The notes under the pieces are model-generated. The model did no database searches. It was not told the DNA's origin and saw only the letters and a program-made list of their open reading frames with translations. Position numbers and translations under genes: made by a program. This document shows, piece after piece, positions 24,370-34,810 of a stretch of DNA of 64,000 bases (within the stretch, counting starts at the first letter, position 1; every line of letters begins with the position of its first letter). The stretch is taken from NCBI GenBank assembly GCA_022478985.1, contig JAKSZP010005259.1, positions 372,001-436,000 of the forward strand, in the 5' to 3' direction. The stretch comes from Massospora cicadina (lineage: Eukaryota; Entomophthoromycota; Entomophthoromycetes; Entomophthorales; Entomophthoraceae).

Positions 24370-25006
24370 TGTAGCTGCTACATAAGACGTTTGGCCGGAT
24401 TCAGTTCCAAAAGTGACAAAGGCGTCAAGGGGTGAGAATTCATTCGCCTTACAGTTGAGCCAGGTTTGGTGACCTTGCCAGTGAAGCTTTTTAAAATGGG
24501 TATGGGAACTTTTGGAGGAGCAGGTGGGGTTGCCAGGCTAAGCAGAAGAGTGTTTAGACATGATTGACTGAGAGGCGTGTCCAGATGAGGCGCAAGACTC
24601 AGCTTTTTCAGCGTTGCTGCACTGCAGTCAGGGGAGGAAGTCTGTGGAGGAATGTGGTCAGATGTTCCAGGCACTGGCCAAATCAGCCAAAGCCCCAGAG
24701 TCCCAGCTTCCTCGCATGTTCCATCAAAACTTGCAGGCTGATTTGTTGTTGTCAATGGCGGCAGTGTGGCCTGCGGTGACGTTGGAGGAAGAGGTGGCCT
24801 TGGCCTTGTAGGTGGAGCGGCAGGTGGCCTTGGCCCAGGCTCTTCAGGAGTTAATGGTTTTCCCATGTGGCTTTCATGGGCTTGAGGCAATGAGACGAGC
24901 AGGTTTGGAGCCAGTGCGCAGCTCCAAAGAGTTCAAGTACGTGGAGGAGAAAGGAAAGGTCATGGGGAGCCTAGGGAGGTTGGAGAATTTCCAGAGGTGG
25001 CAATAG
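24370..25006 (+). pseudogene. C gag remnant
   Basis: Plus-strand frames carry a Gag capsid C-terminal region: S-V-E-E-C-G-Q-M-F-Q-A-L-A (about 24641-24680) corresponds to the common S-V-x-E-Y-x-x-x-F-x-x-L-A box, then a leucine-rich segment and an acidic-hydrophobic helix around leucine-glutamate-glutamate-glutamate-valine. Open pieces are at 24564-24811 and 24812-25006. No zinc knuckle is visible. Bases 24131-24369 look like the 5' untranslated part or decayed gag start. Proline-rich minus-strand frames here are shadows. Confidence 0.55.
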
Positions 25007-25129
25007 ATGAGGCCCCCATTCAGGTTCCTGAGGCCCAGAAAAAGAAGAAGAATGGTCTTAATATTATTATAAGAAGACGGTGAAGCCAATGTACCAGAAT
25101 AAACCGCTTTCTTCGCTATATTAATATTT

Positions 25130-25500
25130 AATTTTACCAGTAGAAGTGCGGGAAGGTCCTGGGAAGAAGGAGTGTGGAAAGGTTCTGGCCCTGGTGGACA
25201 TGGGGGCTGATAAGAATTATGTGGATGAGGAGTGATCAAGAAAATGTGGATTGCCGTTTCAGGAAGATGGATTTGTGTTGTTGGCGGATGCCACCAAGAG
25301 GACTTCAGTCTGGAAGGTGCAGGCCAGGATCCTGTTGAGATGAGGTCCAAATTAGCATGAAGAAGAATTTTATGCTGTGGTACATCTGCCTCACCCAGTG
25401 GTGCTGGGTATGAGGTTGTAGCACCAGTTCCATCCGCAATTTGATATGATGAAGGGGAAAGTGCTGTTGTCGCCTGGGAACTCAGATGTGTGGGAGTAGG
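25130..25500 (+). pseudogene. C aspartic protease remnant
   Basis: The active site region reads A-L-V-D-M-G-A-D-K-N-Y-V at about 25189-25225, where D-S-G is now D-M-G. A later valine-leucine-glycine-methionine block near 25400 matches the C-terminal V-L-G-M-x-W/F-L of chromoviral proteases. Stops interrupt it. It lies between gag and RT as usual. Confidence 0.55.
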
Positions 25501-26340
25501 AGTTCCAGTCCCAGGGGACACCAGTGAAGCGTATGGGGGAATATCTTCAGTCGCACCATTGGAGGGTTTGCCAGAGGAGTACCAGGATTTTGCATCCGTG
25601 TTTGAACCTAAGGGTGAGGCACCCTTCCCGCCTACAGGGGACTTTGCAGTTAGTTTTTGGTTCAAAGAGAGCTCTAAATTGTTAAGGGGATGTCCAGTTC
25701 ATCCAATGAATAATCAGGCTCAGGGGGCTCTTGATTAATATGTCAAAAGATGCTAGATTTGGGTTTGTTTGTGTCGTCCAAATCGTCTGTGGTTTCACCA
25801 AGGCTGCTGGTGCCAAAGGCGAGTGGGGAGCTATGTCCTTGTGTGGTCTTCCAGTGTCTCAATGAGTTGGCAGAGCCTGACCCTTAGCCTGATGCCACTC
25901 ATGGAAGACTTTCTACCCGTGATTTTGGGGTGTGTAGTGTTCACAAAATTGGATCTGGTTGACGCGTTCAATCAGATTCCTGTGTTGCCGGAGCACCAGA
26001 ATTATACCACATTTAAGTGCCACTTAAGGAATTTTGAGTATCAGGCTATGCTATTTGGGCTGCATAATACCCCCGCAGTCTTCCAACGTATTATTGACTG
26101 TGCGCTGGGGGTTTTGGCGGGTAGGTGTTGCATTGCATATATAGATGATATACTAGTATTTTTCAGATAAATGCAAGGTCACGTGAAGGATGTAGGGAGT
26201 GTGCTGGAGGTGGTAAGCTTGGTGGGCTTGAAGTTAAAGTCATCCAAGTGTGAGTTTAATAAGGACTCAGTGTCCTTCCTGGGAAATGTGGTTTTCCAGG
26301 GGGTTAGTGATAGGTCATGATAAGCTGCGAGCGGTGAAGG
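25501..26340 (+). pseudogene. C reverse transcriptase remnant with intact YIDD box
   Basis: The frame at 25490-25738 has the leucine-proline-glutamate-glutamate-tyrosine-glutamine-aspartate-phenylalanine block that opens chromoviral RT. The frame at 25769-26170 continues with leucine-aspartate-leucine-valine-aspartate-alanine-phenylalanine-asparagine-glutamine-isoleucine, then phenylalanine-glycine-leucine, and ends in A-Y-I-D-D-I-L-V-F-F with the catalytic Y-I-D-D intact (about 26135-26165). A frameshift separates the fingers from the palm, and further shifts affect the thumb (26171-26340). Confidence 0.75.
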
Positions 26341-27022
26341 AGTGGAAGGCCCCCAGAAATCAGATCAAGGTGCAGAATTTTTGGGAGTAGTGAACTTTGT
26401 AAGGAGGTTCTCCCAGAATTTAACCAAGTGGGCTGTGCCATTGACAAGGTTGACTTGGGATGTACCCTTCATTTGGGGGGAGGCTGAGGAATGGGTTTTC
26501 CAGCGGGTGAAGATGAGTCTGCTGATAGCCCCAGTTCTGGCCCATCCTGAACCCAACAGGCCGTTTGTAATGGAGACAGATGCGTCAGACTTTGCGTTTG
26601 GAGCGGTGCTATTGAAGGAGGGTAAAGATGGGGTTGATCACCCTGTCTGTTACTTCAGCTAATTGATGGTGCCCACTAAGACAAATTACCCAGTCTATGA
26701 CAAGGAACTTTTGGCAATAATGGCGGCATTAGGGGAGTGGCAACGACACCTGTTGTACTCCAGGAATCCGGTTGTGATCTGGACTGATCATCAATCCTTA
26801 GAGTATTGTAAGTCCCCACATCTGATGAATTACAGACAGTCCCGATGGAACTTGTATTTGGTTCAGTATGACTTGCGGATCAAGTATAAGCTAGGAAAAC
26901 AGATTATCTTGCCAGATTTGCTGAGTCATGATCCAGAAATGGTATTTTCTGAGGAGGAGTTGAGGAGGTATAATACTGCTAAAATGTTGCCATTGAGTCT
27001 GTTTGCGATGATTCAGGGTTGA
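26341..27022 (+). pseudogene. C RNase H remnant
   Basis: Two adjacent open frames (26342-26662 and 26663-27022), separated by a single stop, cover the RT connection and RNase H. The first contains N-F-V-R-R-F and E-T-D-A-S-D-F-A-F-G-A-V-L with its catalytic Asp. The second contains Y-D-K-E-L-L-A-I and W-T-D-H-Q-S-L-E-Y. Catalytic residues appear present, making this the best-preserved enzyme domain in nest I. Confidence 0.78.
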
Positions 27023-27049
27023 AGAGAAGAATGATCAGGGAAGATTTGG

Positions 27050-28240
27050 ACTACACAGCAAAGGAGTGAGCTAGGCAGGCAGATTTTGGATGGGACGAGA
27101 GAAAAGGAGGCTAGTAAGGGACATGCAAGGCTTTCATTCTGAGGAGTTTTACAGCATGATGGAAGGATCTGAGTTGCGGTGATGAGTCTGTAGTAGGAGG
27201 TGTTGGCAGCTAACCACGATCATTCATTTCGGCACATCCAGGTGGGGAGAATATGCTGGACTTGGTTCATCACCAGTATTTATGGAGGGGAGTGAGTGTG
27301 GCAGTATGGCAGTATGCGGAGGATATGTGGTGTGTGAGAGGTCAAAGTCCCGCCATATGGCACCAGGAGGGAAATTGAAGCCGCTTCAGATTTTGTCTAG
27401 GCCGTGGGTTTCTGTGAGTGTGGTTTTTTCACAAGGTTGCCCAAGTCCCAGGGGATGGACGCCCTGATGGTTGTGGTGGATCGCCTGAAAAAGTATGCAG
27501 AGTTTTTCCCTTGTCAGTAAACCATCTCTGAAAAGGTAGCGGGTCAGATCTGTATGAATGAGGTTTTCAACATGGAGTACCAGAGGAGATTGTGTCAGAC
27601 TGGGGTCCACAGTTCAAATCTAGGTTCTGATTGCATCAGTTAGGAAACTTGAAGATAAAGGGCTCCCATTCATCAGCTTACCTTCTCCAATCGGATGGCT
27701 AAACTGAGAGGGTAAATCAAATATTAGAACAATATTTGAGGTACTACATCTTGGGGTGGCAGGATGATTGGTTGAGTTGGGTGAAGTTGGCGCAGTTCTT
27801 ATAGCAACCACAAGCATGCATCCATGGGGATGACCCCATTTTTAACAAATCATGGTCAGCACCCAGAGGGTATGGGGCTTTAGGAGCAGGGTCAAAATAC
27901 AGCAGCAGATGAGCTGTCATGTAATACTTGGGATATCTTGAGGGTCCTGAGAAGATCTCTGGTGGCAGCGGTTGCAACTCTGAAGAGGAAAGCAGATAGG
28001 CATCGGTCAGAGGGTCCATTTTCAAGAGGGGCGATTGGGTCTTGGTAGACGCTTGGAACTATGCCATACCTGTGAGGAGCTGTAAGTTGGTGATGGTGGC
28101 GTTGGGCCCATACTCAATATTGAGTGCGGTGAATAAGGTGGCATTTTGAGTTGAAGTTGCCAGAGGGTCATAGGCTCATCAGTGTTGCATGTGTCACAGC
28201 TCAAACCGTTCTTAGGGCAGCCTCCTTAGAGGGCCTCTAC
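27050..28240 (+). pseudogene. C integrase remnant
   Basis: The zinc-finger second half reads C-E-R-S-K-S near 27330, followed by G-K-L-K-P-L-Q and the serine-arginine-proline-tryptophan segment typical of chromoviral integrase (about 27370-27410). The core V-V-V-D-R-L-K-K-Y lies near 27470-27495, serine-aspartate-tryptophan-glycine-proline-glutamine-phenylalanine near 27595-27615 (second Asp present), and a Q-S-D-G-x-T-E-R-V-N-Q-like box near 27690-27720. Several stops break it. Confidence 0.7.
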
Positions 28241-28244
28241 TTTG

Positions 28245-28430
28245 TTTCCAGCTGAAAGGGAGGCTGAGGAGTATGAGGTGGAGGAGGATTGGACATGAAG
28301 TAGAGAGGGTCATTTGTTATTTTTGCCAAATGAATGGGTCATCCAGTTAAGGAGTCTATCTGGCAGACGTCCAGAGATTGCGCCCATATCCTGGGAAGAT
28401 TTAAGAGTTCTTCTTGTTAAGGGGGTGAGG
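28245..28430 (+). pseudogene. C chromodomain remnant
   Basis: After the integrase, the frame reads A-E-E-Y-E-V-E-E-D-W, then H-L-L-F-L, and a tryptophan-glutamate-aspartate-leucine near 28397-28408. This fits the chromodomain pattern Y-x-V-E-x-I-L-x-x-R...Y-L-V-K-W...W-E-P. Chromodomains of such elements bind methylated histone H3 and steer insertion into heterochromatin. The core K-W motif is damaged. Confidence 0.55.
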
Positions 28431-28434
28431 TGGA
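28418..28434 (+). promoter_or_regulatory. Polypurine tract of element C
   Basis: The tract aagggggtgaggtggag directly precedes the downstream LTR of C. Confidence 0.6.
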
Positions 28435-28945
28435 GATTATGGTTTTCCCTCAACATCACATTTACATGATCTTTGATAAGACAGGACAAGCTGGTGTGGA
28501 AGAAGGAGGGGGTGAGAGAGCATTAGTCTTGGCTAGAACCAGGTTGGAACTGAGACTGGGGAAGAAAGGCGGTCAGAACTTTCATCAGGCCTGGGGTAGA
28601 ACCAAATGGTTTTGAAGTGGGTGGTCTCTATGTTAAAGCAGGATTTAAATCAGAATTGGATTTAGTCTTGGGTGTGGTGGATCATCCACTATGGAAATAA
28701 ATCCGGACTAGAATGATGGGGGTTTGCTTATGGGATATCACAAGAGACATAGTGTCAGGCATGATGATCAAGCGTGATCTATGCTTGCAGCAGAGAGTTA
28801 TAAGGTAAGGTACTTGATAAAGGGAGATTCTATAGTTTTCGTTTTTTATCAACTTGCCTAATATATATCAAATAAAGCCATTCTTAGTCCTTATTTATTT
28901 TTATTATTGTCTTCTGAGGTTTATATTGGTATATTTAGTTTAACA
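28435..28945 (+). repeat. 3' LTR of element C
   Basis: This is the 511-bp twin of 23349-23859. It ends agtttaaca and is followed by gcggccatg, where LINE L ORF2 resumes. Confidence 0.78.
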
Positions 28946-31100
28946 GCGGCCATGTTTGACCTATACAAAAAGGAGGTGGACTTTGAGAGAGAGTTTGGGA
29001 AGGCTATTGTCTCCCTATACACCTTGTCTTGGAGTCAGGGCATTTTTCTTGGGGTAAGCTTACTCGCAACTGTCCTCCAAGGGGTGTTCATCCACGGCGC
29101 CTGTAGCACACACACTAGAAGAATGGTCTCATGGACCTTGCCCGCCCTTTTGGTGTTGACTTGGGTACTTTTTACCAAATCATTCACAGATCATTGGAAG
29201 GAGCCAGTGCAATACAATGTCAGCAAGTAGTTTGAAAAAGCGAAACCCTATAAATGAGCTGTTTACACAAAGCACCTGAAGGATGACATGGAGCGCCTGA
29301 AGATCTCCAGGTTGGACAAGTAAGACTGGTGGACTAAGTACCAAATGACTCACAAGCACTATTGGGCTTTAAAGACCAAACAGGACTTGGAGCGCCAGGT
29401 AAATGCTACCTGGTGATATCAAAGCCTAGTGGGGACAATGACCAAGGAGGGCCTTGCTTCCCTCAAGGAAATCCTAGCCAAAGCCAAGATTCTCCAGGTG
29501 GAAACCCAGTTAGTTGAAGTATCCTCTGATACAGAGAAAATTAAGATTGAGATTGAAAGTTTCTATGAAGAATTATTCTGATACCGTGAGACAAGTGATG
29601 CTGCAACCAAAGCTCTAATTGACCTGACCAAGCCAGAACTTGGAACCTGGTTGCCAAATGACGCCCAAATGTTAGCTGCCAAAGGCACAGTTAAGGAGGG
29701 TAAGCGCGCATTAAAGGAGTCGCCAAAGAGGAAATCCCCAGGTCCTGACAATATGTGAACGGAAATCTACAGTGATTTCCTCAGCTGCATAGTGAAGGAG
29801 CTCGTTAACCTTTTTAACTCATGCCTGTGAACTGGACGCCAGATCCCTTGGGCCAGAAGACCCAAATTGTACTTCTGTATAAGAAGTGGCTCCAAAGGCA
29901 ACTTTTAACTAGCGCCCAATTTCTTCAACGCCAATTACAAGCTCCTAGAACAAACATTTATCAAGTAGCTAATGGAAACTACCCGCATACTCTCCATTAG
30001 GCCCAGCATGGGTTCATCAGGGGACCCACCAACTGGGCTAAGTATCAGGACCATCCAGAACGTGCTCTAGGGCACGTGAGGATATCAACAGGGCTATTTT
30101 GTTTTTTGTATGGAGAAGGCTTATGATCAGGTAGTGTGGCCTTTTTACATGCGGTGTTGAAGGCAGTGGGTATCCCCAACGTTTTCTGCTTCTGTGTATT
30201 GACACTATATATGGGGATGACAACCAAGGTGATTCTTGCCAACAGCCTTACAAACAATATTCCAATTGGCCAGGGTCTCCACCAAGGCGGTCCAATGTCA
30301 ATGATCCTATTTAACTTTTCAGCCAATATCATTTTGGCAGCAGAAGACGCGAAACTCTGGGGCCTAGTTCACCTCAAACAGTGGCCTCTGAAAATGCAAG
30401 CCTTTGCCAATGACACCGCAGTTGGGATCAGCACTCTGACTGACCTTCATGGCGCCGAGTATGCTTATGAGCCTATTTAATAAGTGGCAAACGCAAAGAT
30501 TAACCAGGAAAAACTGCTTTAATGAGGATCAGAGTCCCCAATATCAGCCCATCTTCTGACATAGCGCCAATTAAGATATGCAAATGATCCACTACCTCAG
30601 AATTTTTTAACAATGAGGGTACAGTGGTACTTGAAACCAAACAGGAGGTATTGTCAAGTCTGTTGGCCTGTATGGCCTGCTGGAAACATGCACGCCTCAA
30701 TATTGAGGATAAAATGCTGGCCATCAACGTTTTCATCTTCTCCAAATTCTGCTACATAGTCCACTTGATGCCCATGAGCCTAAACCTGGAGAAGAAAATC
30801 AAGGCTTTGCTTTGCACCTTCCTCTGGTTTAAGGCAAAGAAGCGATGATCACCCTTGACACCCTGTTCAAACCAAAGCGCAAAGGGGAATGGTCCTGCTT
30901 GATTTCAGGTCCCACGCCTGGAGGATATGGGAAGTCCTTCCTCCATTTGGTGCAAATGCACATGCGCTTCTCTACCCTTTTGTGGAGCGTCAACTGGGCG
31001 TAAACCCAGGGCTTTAAGGAGCCAGTCACCTTCTCTTTTGCACGTGTGAATGGTGACCCATCCCAGAATCTTTGCCCGAACAGCCAGCTCTTACTACTGG
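28946..31100 (+). pseudogene. LINE L ORF2, linker and reverse transcriptase
   Basis: The linker starts with M-F-D-L-Y-K-K-E-V and continues through charged helices to S-F-Y-E-E-L-F (about 29560). The RT start follows, with lysine-serine-proline-glycine-proline-aspartate (about 29730-29750). Later motifs are M-E-K-A-Y-D-Q-V (about 30113), G-L-H-Q-G-G-P-M-S in the open frame 30136-30480 (about 30272), and F-A-N-D-T-A-V (about 30405), where the catalytic F-A-D-D has become F-A-N-D. This order is diagnostic of a LINE RT. Many stops make it inactive. Confidence 0.72.
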
Positions 31101-32111
31101 CAGTTGTGAAATTGGGATGTGAGGCTAGGTGGTTGTTTGTTTGAAGCTTCAGCTCGTGATGCTGAACAGCTTTGTAGAGATGTCAATTCCCATAATTACT
31201 ACATGAATTATGCAACTAGCTTAAAGAATCGTAATTTAAATCATCCACAAATTTGCAAGTAAGGCAATCAAAATCCTCTTCAAGTCAGCCCTAATTGGAT
31301 ATTTATGTTGCTCTTCAAACCTGGGTGCAATCAACCTGTTCAACCCCAAATCCTCAATAACTGAGCGGCTGAGGGCCACAATAATAACTACTCACTTGAG
31401 TCAATTTAAGTTTTTAATTCTCAAATAGTTACATTAGAGCAAAGGTCAGTCACCTGGTGGATCATACACCGTGAATTTAAATCTGGTAAGCATAGCGGAC
31501 TGAACTACCTACATAAGGACTTCCCCATCTTTGCCAACCATAAGCAGATAATGGCAACCACTATTTTATGAGTGCCCCATTTTCCAAAAGTACTGGTCCA
31601 CAATGGGGTTCCTCCTGACAGGCATTATATCAACGGTTGAGATGTATCCCTCACAGGAATTGTGTTTAGCGTTGATCATGAAAAATCCCTGATCCAACTG
31701 CATGCCTTCCTCTACTATTATTACATATGAGTTGTACATTAGGCCCTTGTTGCCAAAAGTTTTGACAATGAGCGCCCCCGTTACAAAGGCTAGGTGTTGG
31801 AGCTGATTACCAAATTTTTGCGCCTAGTCCCCTGGTGTTATAAAGCCGCACGCCTGGCTTTCCCCGCTGGATCACTCATCATACATGATGAAGCAAAGAA
31901 TTGGTTAACATTCCCATGGCCTGTAAGCCCGTCAGCATTAGAACTGTGGTTATCAATGATGATTGCCAACCAGCAATGGTCAGAGATGCTAATTGGCTAG
32001 CGGCCCCCTTCCAAGTCTTTTTATTCTCAGCTGAACCTGTATGTTCCGCCCTTTCCTCTTACTTTCTTTCGTTTTTAGATAAAGTATGGAGTTATTAAAA
32101 AAAGAAGAGTT
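31101..32111 (+). pseudogene. LINE L ORF2 C-terminal part and 3' end
   Basis: The frame around 31560-31600 carries the region of the C-terminal CCHC motif common in LINE ORF2, with a cysteine-proline-isoleucine-phenylalanine-glutamine-lysine-tyrosine-tryptophan stretch. Open pieces at 31794-32098 follow. The element ends near 32111 after an A-rich run, as expected for target-primed reverse transcription. Confidence 0.55.
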
Positions 32112-32573
32112 GGGCCGAATTCCCTTATAAAGTTACTAGCATTATATAGATAGATACAGATAAGAGAAGTTCAAATACTTTGATAATTTAGATGTCATAT
32201 TTTACTCTTAAGAATAGATTTGGGGGATATGAGATCCTTTGTCTATTTTATTGCTATCTCCACAGCCGCTGCGTGAAGAGAAGAAAAGAACCTCTGAACC
32301 TAGTACTAGGTTAAAGTCTACTATAAGTAAGAGGGAGAATTTCTCTACAATTACAGAACATTCAAAGATCAAGACAAGCACCAGTTTAGAGTTGGACCTA
32401 ATAATCATCGTGGCTATAAATATTTACTAGTGTAATAGTTATCTTACTATTACTACCCTATACAAGTTAATTATCAACAATTCATGCAGCGCACATACAA
32501 TAACCTGTGCAGTTGAACAAGAAAGATTTAGTGAACTACAATCCTAATTGTGTACATCTCCAAAATTTTAACA
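32112..32573 (+). repeat. 3' LTR of element A, second part
   Basis: It continues the LTR broken at 18265 and matches 1620-2070, with long shared blocks such as gatcctttgtctatttta. It ends in ttttaaca, followed by TSD acctt. Confidence 0.78.
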
Positions 32574-32578
32574 ACCTT
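32574..32578. repeat. Target-site duplication of element A, right copy (acctt)
   Basis: It matches 984-988 exactly. Confidence 0.8.
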
Positions 32579-32744
32579 CAACCTAGAATTCAACTGACTT
32601 GGTTTCTCTCCATGAGGTATAAGTGGCCATTCCAATTAAGACTTGGCAGATAACTTTCAGGTATAAGCCCAAGTCTGAAACCACATTTGAAATCGGGCAA
32701 CTATCACAGTATCCACTCAATAAATACCTCTGGAACCTACTCCA

Positions 32745-32824
32745 TGTATGTATGTATGTATGTATGTATGTATGTATGTATGTATGTATGTATGTATGTA
32801 TGTATGTATGTATGTATGTATGTA
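32745..32824 (+). repeat. (TATG)n microsatellite, about 20 units
   Basis: This is an uninterrupted tetranucleotide run within the Gag-protease linker of element Z. It is translated as a repeating M-Y-V-C pattern in open frames, which is not protein evidence. No repeat is seen at the same place in B, so it expanded in this copy. Confidence 0.95.
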
Positions 32825-32844
32825 GATATAGCAGTGAACAAGGT

Positions 32845-33250
32845 CCAAGTTTGGCCTTCATTGATAGTGGAGCTCCTATCAATATCATTAGTACAAAACT
32901 GGTTATAAAGTTGAAATATTGCGCCCAGTGACGCCCATTGTCAGGAATATGGCATGGCAAGAGAATAAAACTAATTTCTTGGGTGCATACAGTACCTTAC
33001 CTCTATAATTTGGATCTATCATATAACAGCAGCTGACATAATTAAGCTGAATATGAACTTTGTATCCTAATCAGGACTGATTTCCTGAGATTTGGAGTTG
33101 TTATGAATCATAAGGATAATTTTACCATTATTTATAAGACTATCCTGTTGTACTATAACAAATATGGAGTATTTGAGCTAAAAGAATCCCAGCATATTCA
33201 TAGAACATGCGTATAAAGATGTAGTAATCCCAATTGAGTACTCCAAATAA
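32845..33250 (+). pseudogene. Z aspartic protease remnant with intact DSG
   Basis: The active site F-I-D-S-G-A-P-I-N-I-I is intact at about 32858-32890, right after the microsatellite, in a frame running to 32931. The C-terminal half is broken, with isoleucine-arginine-threonine-aspartate-phenylalanine traces near 33075. The match to the B protease confirms that Z continues here after element A. Bases 33251-33814 are the broken protease-RT linker. Confidence 0.65.
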
Positions 33251-33814
33251 TGATTGAAGATAAAATCATTTCCCACACAGATCAATGAGTCAAATGTCTT
33301 CCTCTTCAGTCATATCAGCACATAACTATATCATTGGGCGATCAAGTAGTCATTTCTAATGGACTGACAGTGAGAATTCCAGTAGGACTTTATGGCGAAG
33401 TATTAACCATAATCAAGATCACTATTTGAGCCAAACATCACATCTGGTACTATTATTAAGAGCTGTGGGAAGCTACACATCTTTTGTGTGAACCTAAAAA
33501 TCGGTCCATTACAAATAAAAGAAATCAGATAATTGCTTTTCAATCTGTTACCTACCATAAAAATTAACTCATCTCACAAGTTTAACTTTTTTGAAATAGG
33601 GCTTCCTGACAAGGGCTAATCAGAATTAACAAAATTATTCCAATAGCTGATTTGAGTAACTTGACTGAATTAGAGATTCGTCAAGCGCATGAGCTCTTTT
33701 AAAATAATGGGAAGTTTTTACAGAAGATAGTTTTGACCTAGGATGTGCTAAGGATGCCATCCACACCATTATACTAAAGATCACAAATCAATTTGATTAT
33801 ACCCAATTAAATGC

Positions 33815-34493
33815 TTGAAAACATCAGAAAAAACTGTTTTAGAGGAGATTAAAATAACTCCTCATTGTTGCGTGCTAGTGTCATCAAAAAGTCTTTGGGC
33901 TGCTCCAATCTTGAGAAAAAAGAAGGATGGAATCAATTTAGTTGTCATTAATTACCAAAACTTAAACATCATGAAAGCGGACTTGTATCTTCTTCCATAG
34001 ATTGACAAAGCCTTGTACAGCCTAGTGGGTGCAAATTTATTCTCAGCGATGGACCTCATTTATGGGTATTGGCAAATTGACATGCCTGGAGAGGAGCATG
34101 AAAAATGTGCAATAATAACCTAAGAGGGCCTATTTCAGCCAAAAAAGAATGCTCCAAGGGCTATGCAATGCACCATCTACCTTCCAATGAGCCATGAACA
34201 GAATTCCTGGGAAATTTAAAGTTGTCATTTGTAATAGTGTGCCTTGACGACATTAATGTTAACAGTCATAGCTTTGACAACCACCAGAAACGCTTAGAGA
34301 AAATTTCTAAAAGACTAGCCTCTGCATACTTAAAAATCAAGCCCAGAAAGTGCCAATTCTTAAAAAATCAGCTGGAATTTCTAAGCTTTGTAACTGGAAA
34401 AGTAGGAATTCAGCTACTACCAAAATAAGCTAGATTCCATAACCAAAACGGAATGGCCTGAGTTAAAGTGCAATATTTCAAGTTTTACTAAGT
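33815..34493 (+). pseudogene. Z reverse transcriptase remnant
   Basis: Frame 33815-34000 holds the fingers: alanine-proline-isoleucine-leucine-arginine-lysine-lysine-lysine-aspartate-glycine. The palm follows with S-A-M-D-L-I-Y-G-Y-W-Q-I (about 34045-34080). Frame 34222-34428 has C-L-D-D-I, the Y-x-D-D box with Tyr changed to Cys, then the thumb start with lysine-cysteine-glutamine-phenylalanine-leucine. Frameshifts separate the parts. Confidence 0.7.
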
Positions 34494-34810
34494 ATGATAA
34501 GTTACTATCACCAAATTATTGCCAATTTTGCACAGCTTGGAGAACAATTCTTCTATCTCCAAAAGACAAGGTCACATTTGACTAGAATATGGCTTATCAA
34601 TAAAGCATTCAATCAGCTTCAATTGGAAGTATTGATGACCCCCTCCTACAATATCCAGACTTTGATTAAGAATTTATACTCTTAACTGATGCATCACAAT
34701 GGAAGTTAAAGCCATATTATTTCAAGTTGAGGAGGACGTCAAGGAACATCCTGTTTCATTCACTATTCAGATACAAAATTCATGAGAGAAAATATACAGT
34801 GATGGAATGC
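34494..34810 (+). pseudogene. Z RT thumb and RNase H, first part
   Basis: Frame 34494-34685 begins M-I-S-Y-Y-H-Q-I-I-A-N-F-A, the conserved segment after RT. The RNase H start follows near 34680-34700 (leucine-threonine-aspartate-alanine-serine) and runs into Y-T-V-M-E at about 34794-34808. The frame is cut by solo LTR K and resumes at 35781 with W-E-stop-L-V-V, which restores the expected tryptophan-glutamate-cysteine-leucine block. Confidence 0.65.

Larger units (their letters stand above)
24131..28945 (+). mobile_element. Element C: chromodomain Ty3/gypsy element, 5' truncated
   Basis: C runs gag, protease, RT, RNase H, integrase, chromodomain, purine tract and 3' LTR. Its 5' LTR and primer site are missing at the junction at 24130. 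It lies in ORF2 of LINE L. The chromodomain and 511-bp LTRs set it apart from the Z/A/B and E/F/H families. Open stretches are longer here than in Z, A or B. Confidence 0.78.
18266..32111 (+). mobile_element. LINE L: non-LTR retrotransposon in the A 3' LTR, split by element C
   Basis: L is a non-LTR element with an ORF1 region, an endonuclease-RT ORF2, a 3' region and a terminal A-rich run (attaaaaaaagaagag at about 32095). It interrupts the A 3' LTR, whose two halves rejoin in register. A possible short TSD is gaat(t) near 18260 and 32116, which is weak. L looks visibly richer in G and C than neighbouring elements. Without C it would be about 8.5 kb, long for a LINE, so further small insertions are possible. 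Confidence 0.75.
989..32573 (+). mobile_element. Element A: Ty3/gypsy element interrupted by B and by LINE L
   Basis: A has a 5' LTR (989-2070), a primer-binding site, gag, protease, RT, RNase H, integrase, a 3' accessory region and a 3' LTR. B splits it in the protease region (4142-13622), and LINE L splits its 3' LTR (about 18266-32111). Without these insertions the element would be about 8 kb. The TSD acctt is perfect. The two LTRs are clearly homologous throughout but diverged, including a 5' LTR start of TA rather than TG. All coding frames are broken. Confidence 0.83.

Noticed and set aside
24874..25665. 263-codon minus-strand open frame, the longest in the window, and the 170-codon proline-rich frame at 24378-24890
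   Set aside because: Both lie antisense to C gag and protease, whose plus-strand motifs are recognisable. The proline-rich text is what G-rich sense sequence gives on the other strand. Unlike the B antisense frame they overlap sense coding domains.
23349..28945. Element C as an ordinary complete LTR element with two flanking LTRs
   Set aside because: LINE sequence follows both LTRs and no primer site follows the left one, so the simple model fails.
32583..32960. Open frames with repeated M-Y-V-C or T-Y-I-H units
   Set aside because: They are translations of the TATG microsatellite, which has no stops in several frames.
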